From Iris pallida (Eukaryota > Streptophyta > Magnoliopsida > Asparagales > Iridaceae), in contig JANAVB010002199.1 in assembly GCA_029216955.1 (NCBI GenBank), positions 15,391,956-15,455,955 of the forward strand: DNA of 64,000 bases. The letters are read 5' to 3'. The notes beneath the pieces were generated by a model that saw nothing but the letters and a program-made list of their open reading frames with translations, made no database searches and was not told the origin of the DNA. The translations under genes were made by a program, and so were the position numbers. This document shows positions 36,225 through 49,676 of this stretch, in pieces (within the stretch, counting starts at the first letter, position 1; each line of letters opens with the position of its first letter).

Positions 36225-38989
36225 TGTAATGCCTGTTGTTCGTATTACGTATTTGGAATACGTATACGAATTTTATCTTGTAATTGCATATCTCCTTAGT
36301 TTGGCTTGGCTTGTTTACTCTCGGTTTGGGTTGGCTTGGTTCGGCCGACCCAATGCTTGGTTCATCATGGGCCAAGGGTGGAACACCTTAGCCTATGCTT
36401 CTCCTTCATTTCCATCACAACCCCCTCTTTATTATCCCCACCAACCTTCTCTCTCCTCCATAATTCTCATTTACTTCTCCTTCCCCCACCATTACTCTTC
36501 TCCACCAACCAAGAACACCATAGGCAAGTGCAACTTGCTTCCACAAGAGAACTCCTTTTGATGGTTTCATTAGCTTCTCCTCATGATTCTAAACCACATT
36601 AGAACTTGTCATTTTCTATTTTGAGGCTTTAATTCTTGTAGATCTAGAGTTTTGCTATTTTCGGATTTTTGGTGTTTTGATCTATCAAACTTGCTTGTTT
36701 TCAAGTTTTGATGGTTCCATGTTTTAGAGAATTTCATTCTACCCAATTTTGACCTTTGGAAAGTTGGATTCGGACTTGTTTTGACCAAGATTTGGACAAT
36801 TGAAGCTTAGATTCAACTTTAGAGTTCTTGCTGTTCTTGCCATTTGGAGAAGACAGTGAACAGTGAGCTAGCTTTTTAGCTTACGCCACTGAGCTGTACG
36901 CTGCTCTTTAGCGAGCGTACGCTGACTTGTGTACGCTGCTCTTTAGCGAGCGTACGCTGACTTGTGTACGCTGCTCTTTAGCGAGCGTACGCTAGCCTTG
37001 ATACGCTGCCTGTTGGTAGCGTGTCTTGAGCGTACGCTAGCTTGAGCGTACGCTGACCTGTAGCTTGAGCGTACGCTGACCTGTAGCTTGAGCGTGCCCT
37101 TGTGTACGCTGACCCTTGCGTACGCTTCCCATTGGAAGTGCATGGATCCTTTGGTACGCAGACCTGAGCGTACGCTAGCCTAAGCGTAGCCTGGCTTGAG
37201 CGTAGCCTGATTACCCTTGATCTTCTATAGCCCTGTATATTGATATTTTATTAGATATTTAACGTCCATTTTATATCCTTACGTCTTTTGTCCTGAACTT
37301 GATAATCACGAATTTACTTGATATGTTTGGAATTGATAGTTGAGCATGACGTGATAGTGACCCGTAGTGGTGCACTCTTGACATAATAGCCTGACATGAC
37401 CTGATAGCGGCCCGTCGTGGTGCACTCCTGACAAAGTACACTTGGCATGATAACCTGACATGATTATCTCGAATAGCTGTTGCGACGGCTACCTGACATG
37501 ACATGACCTGTTTAATTAATCATGACACCGTAGGCGATTGTGCTTGTACAAATAATCCAGTCCTGTCTTGCATCATGTCTAGGAGGGGACTCCTGAGTAC
37601 CACGGTCAGGAGTACCTACTGAAATGGACTAAGGTTAATAATTAGTATAATTTACTACTCATGAAGAGATATTCCCCAGTTACAGGCGATCCCGTTATCC
37701 CGGCCGTAAATGTTTGGACTTGTAGCCTGCCGACGAGTAGGGCACATTTCCAGCCCACTGTTATGTGGGGCACTCTTGATTGTCACTTTAAATAATTGAA
37801 CTCTATTGTCACTCTAATGCATTATACTCTCTAGATTGTCACTATAATGATTGCCTGGATAACCTGGATAGCTGCAGGGCCTGTGACTACTTGGAGCATC
37901 TCATTGCATCTTGCTAGTAACTAGGATTGTGATAACCCTAGTTAGTTAATGTAGAAAGCCGTAGGCAATGATTGGCCGTGATTGATTGGATGGAGTCTAG
38001 TCCAGTATGGTATTGTCTAGAATTGATTGATTGCAAGATTGTACCAGAATGATTGAATTATTGTCACTCCAGATTGTCACTATAATGATTGTCACTCCAG
38101 ATTGTTACTTGACCTGATTTCTTATATTTATCTTGCCGATAAATGGTGAGAGAAACCAAGTTTCGTTCAGACAAAGGGTTACAACCCCGGTCCTTGTTTG
38201 GTTTACGGGTTGTAACCTAGCTATCTGAATAGTTCCATGGTTATCTCATCGTATATCATCCTCGCATGCTTTTCCATATGTCCTGTCTTTTAGTGATTCT
38301 ATGCAAGATTGTCTTTTATAATTACCTATCATGCTTTTTCTTAAATTACTGTCTCTTATTATGTAATTATATTATTGTGTTAATTTGCTGGCTTTAGTTC
38401 TTAAGTGAAGCCTCCTTTGTGGCACTTGCTCTTTCTGGGGTCTGACCCAGCTGGTTTTGTATGGCCAGATACCGGAGCAGCACCAAAGGATCTTCCTGCT
38501 TTCCAGTCCGATGGTGGTCACCAGGCGTAACCAGGGCATCGAGTGGGTTTCTTTTGTTCTTCCACTGTAATATTATAAATTATTCTTTTGAGGCGTTTAG
38601 CCGACGAGCAAGTGTTAGCTCGATTGTACTTACTTACTGTCTGCCTACGGGCTGTAACATGATTGACAAGCCCCGGGGGTTGATCATGTATGACTGAACT
38701 CTTGCTAGTCCTCATATTTTGTAACGACTAGCTTCATGATCATCTGGATATGTAATGTTTGGGACGCCTTACAATTGTATATTTGGAGATCTGATATCTT
38801 GTGATTATTATTAGTTGGTTGAGATTGAGACAATAGGCTATTTTATGACCTTAAGAGACTGATGGATTGTAGTGAAACCCTCACATATCTAGACAGCCGT
38901 GACCGTATAGCGGTGTGGATCCCATTCCGTTATACGTAGCTGGCTATGTCTGCCCCCGCTCTCCAGTATTCTGGTTCTGGGGCATGACA
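36225..38989 (+). repeat. 3' LTR of LTR-B
   Basis: 2,765 bp, nearly identical to 31511-34338 apart from small indels in repeat-rich parts (for example, one copy fewer of a TCACTATAATGATTG unit near 38080). Confidence 0.9.
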
Positions 38990-40215
38990 GTGTCTTTTCA
39001 GACATTGCCCCCGTGTCCATGCTAAATTTGGCGTATCGAAGTGCCCTGTGCAGTGTGCACGAACAGTGTGGTAGCAGGGCACTGACACACTGTACAGTGC
39101 AGTGTGTGCAGCGTGTTCGTGTTTGATTTGGACACGGACACAGCACCAATTCATGCTCAGTCCAGTGAAATCGTGTCCTAGTAGTCTAGGGCTACCCAAA
39201 AGTGTATTTTGTTTTGCATTTAACCAAAATTCGTTTCTTTGTGGCATTTCAACAAACAAGGTTTTCCAACCTGGGATACGTGTCCGATACGGACACCAAA
39301 TCAAACCTACTTCCTACCAAACTTGGCCTACAGGTCCATGGTACCTAGATGCATGCATTTATGAATAGAAATCACAGTATTAACAAGGTTTGAGGGTAAT
39401 TACCTATTGAGTGAAAACTCAATGAAAAGCCTAGAATAGGGGGGTGTCCACTTCTCTTGGTGATGTCCTAGTCTTGTGAAACTTTGATTGCTAGCCTTCC
39501 TTAGCACCCTTGATGTTGTAGGGTCTCAATGCAAAAGACTAGAGGTGATTTGGATCAAAAATGATCAAGTTATAGTCTTGTGAAGGAATGGGAATTTCAA
39601 GGTTTAATGTAATGTAAAAGGGTATGTAAATGAGATGGGTAGTGACTAAATAGGATGGGGGAAGGGTGCCCTATGGCTGGCCAAGACAAGGGGGGGTGTC
39701 CTTGGGTTGCTTCCAAGTTAAGGAAGGTTGGCTTCTATGTAAAGGTAGCTTAGAACTTTAGGTTTTCAAGAATTATCACAAAAGTAAATATCTAGATATT
39801 TTCCTACCTTGACTAATATACAATATCCATCCTCTAGTCTCTAGGTTAGTGGCTAACCTCCAGATTAGGGTAAACTAGGTTAGGGACTCTCATGACAATA
39901 ATTAAATAATAATAATTCACATAAATCCAATAATTTTAAATAATTCCTAGTAAATTACCAAAATACCCCTTAGGCTAAAAGTCCTAACTTGATGTTCTAA
40001 ACCTATGACTAGGCTCATAAGATCATGGTTAGTCCTAGGTTAAGTAATCTCTAAGGTTGCACTAGCAAAACATCAAAATCACAAGTCGTGATTTTAAATA
40101 GTTTTAAAAATAACTAAAAATCACCAAAAATCATAATATGGTTTAAATATCATTATTAAATAATTATAATTACAAAATTTTAAAACTACCCTCATTTTAG
40201 AAACTAGATGCTACA

Positions 40216-40230
40216 AGTCTACCCTCCTTA
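40216..40230 (-). promoter_or_regulatory. Polypurine tract of LTR-A
   Basis: Read on the minus strand, CTAAGGAGGGTAGACT abuts the 3' LTR, matching the LTR-C tract; a conserved (G)AGGACGAAATT phrase lies just upstream, as in LTR-C. Confidence 0.65.
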
Positions 40231-40662
40231 GAAAAATTTCGTCCTCGAAATTAAAATGGTCATACTCCTTCTAGGTCAAACACCCCAACAATCACAGTCT
40301 CAAACACACAGTCCGATAATCATATGCGTCTGTCCAAAATCATGATACTCGGAATCTTCGTCATGCTAGTGAGCAAGGCTACGATATTCACAGAGTCCTC
40401 GACTAAGGTACATACCTCTAGAATCATGGTATTTAAAATTTTCGCATTGCCGCATGCTTGGCTGCGAAAACCTTAAATTCCCACACCCGAGAAATACGTC
40501 CAAAATCCGACTATATATCCTTACTATGCCAGCTAGCATGACTATAGAAGACTCTAGATCCCATAATCGAGACGACCTAGCCCATACGACTTATCTCAGA
40601 AGAAAATAATTCACAATAAAATATTCGAACAAAATTTTATCAACTACGAGGAACAGATAGAA
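40231..40662 (-). other. Non-coding 3' part of LTR-A interior
   Basis: No pol coding sequence is recognisable; the pol deletion is between about 40700 and this stretch. Confidence 0.55.
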
Positions 40663-42114
40663 TCAAATTTCAAGACAGTATAAGGAGACAAATACGGAAA
40701 TAGAATCGAAAAGGTTGGAACCTGCAATCAGTTCTCCCTCTGCCTGTGCATCATCGACTGCCATGGCGAAAGCTCGCCCCGGCTGGTCTCCCTTGGTCTG
40801 CTGCTGATGCTGGAGAAACCTCTGCTGCTGAGTCTGCAACGGTGGTCCCGTCTGCTGCCCTGTTGGAGCCATAGCTCCTGCTGCTGCCTGAGCCAATCGT
40901 GCCAAGTTCTTGGGACACTCCCTCAACTGATGCTCTGCTGAACCACAAAGCAAACACAGGCCCTGCCTCTTCCTGCAGTCGTCCCATCCGTGACCTTGCT
41001 TCTTACAGAAGTTACATATAGGGTGCTGTTACTGCCTGGGTGCCTGCTGGTAAAGTACATGTCCCTGGCCCTGAAACGGCTGCTGAACTGGCCTCTGCTG
41101 TATGTGAGGGTGCTTGTCTGGCCCTGCACTAGAACTAGCCCCTAAGGTATCACTGTCCCTCTTCGGCTTAAGGCCGAAGTCCTCCTCTGCAATCTGTGCG
41201 TCCTTCAATATCTGATCGAACGTCGCGTCACGGCGTCCCGAGGTGTGGGTGCGCACTGCATGAATAAGTCCCCTACGGAACTTACGAGCCTTCTGCCCCT
41301 CATCCTGGATCATATCGGGAGCGAACCTGCTAAGGCGGAAGAACTCTGCTGCATACTCGTCCACCGACGAGTTCCCCTGCACTAGACCCACGAACTGGCC
41401 CTCCAATGCTGTAAGAGCCACGTCCGGAAAGAACTTCTCCTTGAAGAGCCTCCGAAAGTTCTCCCATGTCAGCCCTCTCACCGACGCATGAGGATCCGTA
41501 CGGTACCATGTCAGCACGATATCGAAGAATCGGCTGGCTGCGACCGAAACCCAAAGTGCTCTAGGAAGCTCTGCCAGCTCCATGCTCCGCTGCACATCCT
41601 CTAGCCAGTCGTCTGCATAAAAGATGCCCTCTGTGCCCGTGAAGTCCCTGGAGCTCATCTTCCTAAAGTCTAGTACTGTCCCCGGCCTGGACTGCTGCTG
41701 GTACGGCTGCTGGCCAGTAGGGCCCTGTACCGTACCCGGTGCCACTCTCTCCGCTGCTGCCAGTGCAAGCTGATGCGAGTTCTCCATGCTCTGCCTCAGC
41801 ATCTCAATCTAACGGTGTGACGCCTCCGACTGGCGCTGCGATGCCTCTGCCTAGGCCCGCTGAGTCTCCATCATCTGCTGAAGGAGAAGGAACATATGAT
41901 GTGTATCCGTCGGTATCGGTGGTGGTGGCGGTAGTATCCCTGGAACAACGGCCGAAAACCTCTGGGGTGGAGGTAGTAGACCTCCCTGTGCAACTGCCGG
42001 GGTCTCCGGGATAGTGGAATCACTAGGGGCAGTCTCGTGAACCTCCTCCTCAGCCTGGTCAGATCTCTCGGGCAAGCTACTCGATCCAGTAGCCTGTGGA
42101 TGCGTCTTCGTCAT
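40663..42114 (-). pseudogene. gag: Gag of LTR-A, interrupted by three in-frame stops
   Basis: One minus-strand frame starting with the ATG at 42112-42114. It covers a Pro-rich N-terminus, the gypsy gag domain (FYADDWLEDVQRSMEL through SVDEYAAEFFRLSRFAPDM, about 41640-41290) and two zinc knuckles, CNFCKKQGHGWDDC and CLLCGSAEHQLREC (about 41010-40910). Stops fall at about 41851, 41811 and 41031. All three are TAG or TAA where a Gln codon (CAG or CAA) would fit the context, the pattern of C-to-T decay. After the second knuckle the protein ends in sequence leading to the protease region (AEGELIAGSNLF) but the protease itself is missing. A splice-acceptor-like TTCAATTCGTCTCCAG immediately precedes the ATG. 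Confidence 0.75.
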
Positions 42115-44194
42115 CCTGGAGACGAATTGAAACAAAGAGATCAATATGGCACATGAGTAGATTTATCAAGGAAGGACAGTTAATTTAATACAAGGGAAGT
42201 AATCATGATAATCAAAAGATTAGAAATTTTCCTAGGTGTGATTGAGAAACTCCTATCATGTCCTAGGTCCTACGTCCTAATTGCAGGCTCGTAATTAGTA
42301 CTCTAAGTCGAGCACCATTACGAGATCGCACTAATTACGACACATGATCTGCATGGGCCACCACAAAAATGTGTCACGACCCGCACCCTGATTAGGGGCA
42401 CGAGAACGTGGGTACGTCCAGCCTACGCCGCAGTGTCGGCGGTAGAACGCTGTATAGGTCATCTATAACATCTAACATCTAACATCTAACAACAAGATAT
42501 ATAAACCTGTCATCTCCGCACGGAGGTATAACATAACATCTCAACTATATGTCTCAAACACAAGTCTAGGAAAGATAGAGCGTGATATGGAATCAGATAA
42601 AAGAAATGAACTAAATATAGATAGAGTTATCACACCACACAAAGTAGATGTCCAACACAGATAAGTACAAGACCTGAAATATAACTAAGTCACAACTAAC
42701 AATCGGAACAATCCGATACAAAATGAAAACTATAAACACTAGACTAGACTAGGCACCCTCTACTGAGCTAGATGCTCCTCAGGCTCCTGAAGGTCACCCT
42801 CATGTGTCCCATAGAAGGTAGGACAGTCACCATCATCATCTGTAATATTTTCAACAGGTCCAGTCAGGACAGGAACGAACACAATACATCTCACACAGTT
42901 CATATCATGTTGGAAAATGTAATGCATGCATAGAGTAAGATACATGGACTGTAAAGAATGTATATATAAAAACGAGAGAGATTTGATAACTGAAAATATC
43001 TATATATATGATAAGTAAGAACTGTAGGTAACCTGTGATTTAGAGCATGAGATGGTTATATAAACGGGTTAGGACAATGCAAGGGTAACTCCATCATACG
43101 TGAGTGTACTATAGACATATACATGATTTCACAAGATTTCACAAGATGGGATTTTGATCACATAACCATTTCCTACTCACCCTCCCCAATCAATACACAA
43201 GGATCCAGTCAAGTTATGTTACCTTGCACAAGAGATTTTTATCATATTTGCTCACATGATCATGAGAGTACAAGATTGTACAAGAGTATACATGAATAGA
43301 GGTGTACATAAAATACAAGATGTTCGTGAAAAGCACATGACAACTGTATTTGATGCACTCCGAGGGGGATAACATCGCATGACAAGATCGATATAGTACC
43401 AATCCGTGATAATAACGTGACAGCATCATGTAAAGTAATCTAGAGCAAGAATATAAATTCTAACATGTATGAAATAATCAGAGAATGTACTCGCCTGTCA
43501 CTCTGTATGACTGATATGAATAGATGTCCAAACTGGTATCACAGAGTCCTATTTAGAGTAAAATAGGTCACAATATATCCACAATGGTAAAAATAGAGTA
43601 TACAATACATACTACATGATTCTAGGTCAATCTGGTCAAAAGTAAACTCTTGGTCAACTCTAAAAGTCAAACTAGGTCAAACTAGTCAAAGTTAGGTCAA
43701 CCATGGTCAAACTAGTTAGGGTTTAGTCAAACTAGTCATTCTAGGTTATTTCAAGTCAAATCTAGGTTAAACTTAGACTAACTAAGGGTTGTTAGGTCAA
43801 GGGTCAACTCTATATGTCAACTCTATAAGGCTAACCCAAATCATGACATAACTCCTAATTATCCCACTTAACCCCATACATATCTTAAATTACATAGGAC
43901 TATTCTCATAATCATATGGTCAAACATAAATCAACTAGTTTAATAGTCTAGGGTTTAGTCAAACCTTAGTCATCAAGCCCTTTAAAGTCCATCCAAGCCA
44001 TTTCTAGGTCAATTAGGTCAAGTTTGACCTAAGGTTGACTTTGGTCAACTCTAGTCAAACAAGGGTCAACTAGTTAGGTCATGGGTCATTAGGTCAATTA
44101 GGGTTAGCCCCTAATGGCCATAGGCTAATGTCTATAACCCATATGCCAGTAACTTATAGGTTCTATGTAAACCTATATCTAAAGAGTATAGTAT

Positions 44195-44580
<386 letters not shown>

Positions 44581-44929
44581 TGTGTGTGTGGGGTGTGTTC
44601 TCTAATTTCTGGAACCACACACACACACACAATACATACATAAATATATACACACACCCACACATACCTATACATACACATATATACACTCACATACACA
44701 TACACATATACCCACACACTCATATACATATATACATATATATACAATATATATACACACATTTTACATATATTTATATATAAAAATTAGTTTGAAAATG
44801 GATTACAAAATCTGGAAAAATACCAATATCTGAACCCCAGTGCACTGTGCACTCGATCAATGGGTAAACCCAAATCCGAGGCAAAAATGACCTAAGGCCC
44901 GAAACCCAAGGTTGGTAATCGTGTCCCAC

Positions 44930-45460
44930 AGTGTCCCCTAGCATCTAGGGTGCCTAACACAAAGTCTAGACACGACACGACGTGTCCAACCCTCTAAAAA
45001 CCTAAACAGGTAAACACTGACACACACACGCAAACACTGCGTCGTGCACGTGTGCACCTAGCTCTAAGACACGACACACGCACACACGTGTCGCGTGCTC
45101 GTGCAAGAACGTGCGCCTGGGGGTTGTGCACGTGTCCAAGTGCCTGCCCCGTGTCCACGTCACTCCAGGACACGACACGAGGTCCGTATCAGTCGAGAAA
45201 ACTCGACTGATACACGCGGTTTGGCACAGCGTCGTGCAGCGGTGCACGTGTCTCGTGGATACGACACGAGCCACGTGGGGCCTCGTGGTCATGTCCACGT
45301 GTAGCCCACGTGTTAGGCTACACACTCGTGTCACCACGAGGTGTCCACGTGTTGTGTCCGCGCGACACGACGCGTGCGAAGTCGGCTCTGTGCAGTGCGC
45401 ACTGAGCAGTATAAAACCCGTACGAGTGCGATTTCTCACTCGATACGACACGGCTTGACA
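44930..45460. repeat. CGTGTC/GACACG-rich word module, second copy
   Basis: Same as 30960-31480 with scattered substitutions; contains the same TATCAGTCGAG hairpin at about 45187-45215. Confidence 0.75.
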
Positions 45461-46842
45461 CAAAACTTTGGGGGTGTCTTTTCAGTCATTGCCCCCGTGT
45501 CCATGCCAAATTTGGCGTGTCGAAGTGCCCTGTGCAGTGTGCACGAACAGTGTGGTAGCAGGACACTGCCACACTGTGCAGTGCAGTGTGTGCAGCGTAT
45601 TCGTATCTGATTTGGACACAGACACAGCACCAATTCATGCTCAGTCCAGTGAAATCGTGTCCTACTAGTCTAGGGCTACCCAAAAGTGTATTTTATTTTG
45701 TATTTAACCAAAATTTATTTCTTTGTGGCATTTCAACAAACAAGATTTTCCAACCTAGGATACGTGTCCGATACGGACACCAAATCAAACCTACTTCCTA
45801 CCAAACTTGGCCTATAGGTCCATGGTAACTAGGTGCATGCATTTATGAAGAGAAATCACAGTATTAACAAGGTTTGAGGGTAATTACCTATTGAGTGAAA
45901 ACTCAATGAAAAGCCTAGAATAGGGGGGGTGTCCACTTCTCTTGGTGATGTCCTAGCCTTGTGAAACTTTGATTGCTAGCCTCCCTTAGCACCCTTGATG
46001 TTGTAGGGTCTCAATGCAAAAGACTAGAGGTGATTTGGATCAAAAATGATCAATTTATGGTCTTGTGAAGGAATGGGAATTTCAAGGTTTAATGAAATGT
46101 AAAAGGGTATGTAAATGAGATGGGTAGTGACTAAATAGGATGGGGGGTGTAACGCCCCAGAACCAGAATACTGGAGAGCGGGGGCATACATAGCCAGCTA
46201 CGTATAATGAAATGAAATCCATTCCACTATACGGTCACGGCTGTCTAGATACATGAGGGTTTAACTACAATCCATCAGTCTCCTATGGTCAATAACAAGC
46301 CTAATTGTCTCAATCTCAAGCAAGCAAGTAAAGTTACAAGATGTAAGATCACCAAATATACAATAATAAGACGTCCCAAATATTACATATCCAGTTGATC
46401 ATGAAGCTAGTCGTTACAAAATGTGAGGACTAGCAAGTGTTTAGTCATACATGATCAACCCTAGGATCTGTCAATCATGTTACAGCCCGTAGACAGACAA
46501 TAATAAGGTATGCAATACGAGCTAACAGGTGCTCGCCGGCTAAATACCTCAAAATGAAATTTTTATAATAGAGTGGGAGAGCAAATGTTACTTCCCGTTC
46601 CCAGAATGCGTATTTTATACATGTACTACTCGAATGTATTTATTTAATATTTATCATGTATTATCCTGTATTTAAATTTCCTTTAATTTATGTTAATTAA
46701 TTTCCTACAATTTTATTTCTGCTGTTATTTTATTCTCTGCTTTAGTTAGCCTATTGTGGTTCGGCCTAGGTTGGGTTCTCGGGTTGGCTTTGTTGGATCC
46801 CCCTGCAACCTGGCCCATTAGCTCCCACCTACCACCCCTTCC

Positions 46843-46851
46843 ATATTTAAA
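46843..46851 (+). promoter_or_regulatory. TATA-like box of LTR-C 5' LTR
   Basis: ATATTTAAA ahead of a pyrimidine-rich stretch; the same word is at about 55004 in the 3' LTR and at about 26597 in the solo LTR. Position within the LTR fits a pol II promoter. Confidence 0.4.
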
Positions 46852-47329
46852 GCCACCCTCTCCATTCTCTCTCCTCATTACTCATTCTCACCATTACTCC
46901 TCTTCTTCTTCTTCATTACTCTCTCCACCTACCAAACCGTAGGCAAGTACAACTTGCTCCCCATGAGAACCCATGTTTTTGTAGTTCATTTATCTTCCTC
47001 GCGAGATCCTAAGAGAGTTTAGAACTTGGCATTTTTCATTTCGAAGTCTTAATTTTTGTAGATCTAGAAATGAGTTATTTTCGGAGTTTGGTGGTTTTGA
47101 TCTATCAAACTTCTTTGTTTTCAAGTTTTGATGGTTCCATGTTGTAGAGAAGTTTATTCTACCCAATTTTGATCTTTGGAAAGTTGGATTTGGACTTGTT
47201 TTGACCAAGTTATGGACTTTTGAAACTTTGGGGTACAACCATAGAGTTCTTGCTGTTTGGAGAAGACAGTGAGCAGTGTACGCTAGCTTTTTAGCCTGCG
47301 TCACTGAGCTGTGCGCGCTCTTTAGCGCA

Positions 47330-47705
47330 GCGCAGTATGGAGAGCGTACGCTGCCTTTTTAGGTAGCGTGTGTCTTGCATACGCTGCCTTTTGGAAGCGT
47401 ATGACTTGCATACGCTGACTTGGATGCTCAGGAGTCGTATGGAGTTCATACGCTGCCTTTTGGAAGCGTATGACTTGCATACGCTGATTTGGATGCTCAG
47501 GAGTCGTATGGAGTTCATACGCTGCCTTTTGGAAGCGTATGACTTGCATACGCTGACTTGGATGCTCAGGAGTCGTATGGAGTTCATATGCTGCCTTTTG
47601 GAAGCGTCTGACTTGCGTACGCTGGTTTGGATAGTGAGGAGTCGTATGGAGTCCATACGCTGCCTTGAAGAGGAGTCGTATGGAGTCCATACGCTAGCTT
47701 GACTT
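47330..47705. repeat. 69-bp tandem repeats in LTR-C 5' LTR
   Basis: Units with CATACGCTGCCTTTTGGAAG and GCGTATGACTTG repeat at a 69-bp period, about four times; counterpart at 55490-55865 in the 3' LTR. Confidence 0.9.
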
Positions 47706-49560
47706 GAGCGTAGCTTGACCTGAGCGTACGCTGGCTTGAGCGTCGCTTGACTTGAGCGTAGCTTGACCTGAGCGTACGTTGACCTGAGCGTAGGCTGACA
47801 TGAGAGTAGCCTTACGCCTTTTATAGCCCTGTATATTGATATCTTATTACATATTTAACGTCCATTTTATATCCTTACGCCTTTTTGCATAAACTTGATA
47901 TAATCAAGATATGTTGATATTTCTGTTAAATATAGATTGTTACGTGGGATATACCATGTGTCATGAATTGAGTTATAGATACCCCGATTGACTGGAATTA
48001 AACCCTGAGAGTTGTAGACTCGACCCCACTGAATACTAGTTGACTTTCATGCCTTGTCACCATTGATAATGATTGTGACCTTGACTAATAATTGATCATG
48101 CGTTCCTAGTTGGAACTAAGAGACTGGCTAGTCGTCTTATTGAATTGATTGAATGAGACACGTTCATATGAACTATGAACTATTGAAATCGATTGGCTAA
48201 TCCCGAATATTGGCATACAGGCACATGCAGGCTTCAATTCATTTATTATTTATTTATCTTACCAAAGAAGCATGTGTACTTTATGGTCACGGCATGATTA
48301 CTCCGTGGTTAGTTTTGATTGTTGCATTACGCTATGTAAGACCTACAACCTGACCGTACTGGTATCATTGTAGAGTTGTGCATATCGTACCCCGTACGAA
48401 AGTACTCATTTGAATGACCATGATCCACGGCATGGGATTTCACTCAACGTAGGGACTATTAAGTTAAATAAAATAATGATTGCATGGAGAGAATAGATTT
48501 CCGAGTTCTTACATGGCAGCCCCCTTGGGACAAGTAGTACCCGACGGGCCGGCTGGTTCCCACAGTTACTGTAAACCTGCCACACGGGCAGGAAACAGTA
48601 TCTGCTTATATTATTATTGTATATGGTATATTGACGGGCGTCCTGCTAGGACTCGTCTAATTCATGCATGGCACACATGATTAACTGGATAGACTAGCCT
48701 TGCTCGCACATAGTAAGAACTGAGGAATCCCTATTGCATAAATTCCAGGATAACTTGGGACTCAAAATAGCAAGCCGTAGGATTTGATTGACCGTTCAAG
48801 ATGATTTGTTTGTGCACTGTACCTACTATGTTACTTAACTGGGATGATCAGAATGTCAGGACATGACGGGCCAACTTCTGTCCTTGTTTGGTTGGGAGGT
48901 TGGTTCGAAGTGTCGTGATGTTATGTGAATCCTAGTAGCAAGCAGAGATCTATTTATCATATTTCACATTACTGGTTTTAGTTTTCATGTCGTGCCTCCT
49001 TGTGGTACTTGCTATTAGAGGTCTAACCTCTCTGGTTTTGCATGGCCAGATTTAAAGCCGGTTTCCGAGGATTCAGCTTACTTCTACCTCCAAGATGGTC
49101 AACACTAGAAGGATGATCGCAGGAGGACTCGAGTGGGTTTCTTACCTCCCCGCCCGTTTTGTTATCTACTTTATACTTTGCCGTTTGGCACCGACATGTT
49201 AGTCGGATTGTCTTGTACCTATTTTTGTATAATTATAACTAAGTCAGGCTGCAGCTGATAACAATTGTGTATGCCTTGCTACATCATCTGGCTATATTTT
49301 GTAAAGCCAGATATCAAGAACATTTTGACAGAGCGTTTGGGACGCCTTACTGCTTTATCTTACATGTTCTCTATTACTGTTTCTTGTTCGAATGATTGAG
49401 ATAATAGATGTGACAATGACCATAGTAAGACTTTCATGTAGTATGCACCCCCTCGTCTTTAGACAGCATTGATCGTATTATACGGTATTCATCTACCCGT
49501 AATACGTAGCTGGCTGAGTCATTCCCCCGCTCTCCGGTATTCTGGTTCTGGGGCGTGACA

Positions 49561-49600
49561 AGGTTTTAGTGGTGGCCCATGCAGGTCTGATTTCAGACTT
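49561..49600 (+). promoter_or_regulatory. Putative primer-binding region of LTR-C
   Basis: Directly after the LTR, the segment GTGGTGGCCCATGCAG (49569-49584) is shared with LTR-B (34347-34362, one mismatch) and LTR-A (minus strand, about 42365-42350). The usual initiator-Met tRNA complement (TGGTATCAGAGC) is absent. The primer is therefore unknown. Confidence 0.4.
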
Positions 49601-49676
49601 GTGGGGTGTTTTAATAGGATGTCTCAATCACACATGTTTCCCCTTGATCTCATGATTCGTTACTCTCAACTCTAGC

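Larger units (their letters stand above)
31511..38989 (+). mobile_element. LTR-B: pol-deleted Ty3/gypsy element nested in LTR-A
   Basis: LTRs 31511-34338 and 36225-38989 start TGTAATGCC and end ...GGGG(C/T-variant)TGACA. GTGTC flanks both sides (31506-31510 and 38990-38994), and the uninterrupted target is seen at about 45473. The 1.9-kb interior (34339-36224) holds gag and then passes, near 35770-35790, straight into the last part of an integrase/chromodomain region homologous to 54210-54510. Everything between zinc knuckle and integrase C-terminus is missing. A polypurine tract precedes the 3' LTR (36211-36224). Confidence 0.88.
46586..49560 (+). repeat. 5' LTR of LTR-C
   Basis: Contains a TATA-like CCATATTTAAAGCC (46841-46854) followed by a CT-rich leader-like block, and the CATACGCT repeat module at 47330-47700. 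It has a small deletion near 47810 relative to the 3' LTR. Confidence 0.93.

Noticed and set aside
36943..37504. Minus-strand ORFs in the LTR-B 3' LTR
   Set aside because: Open frames arise from the GCGTACGC word module; peptides have no domain.
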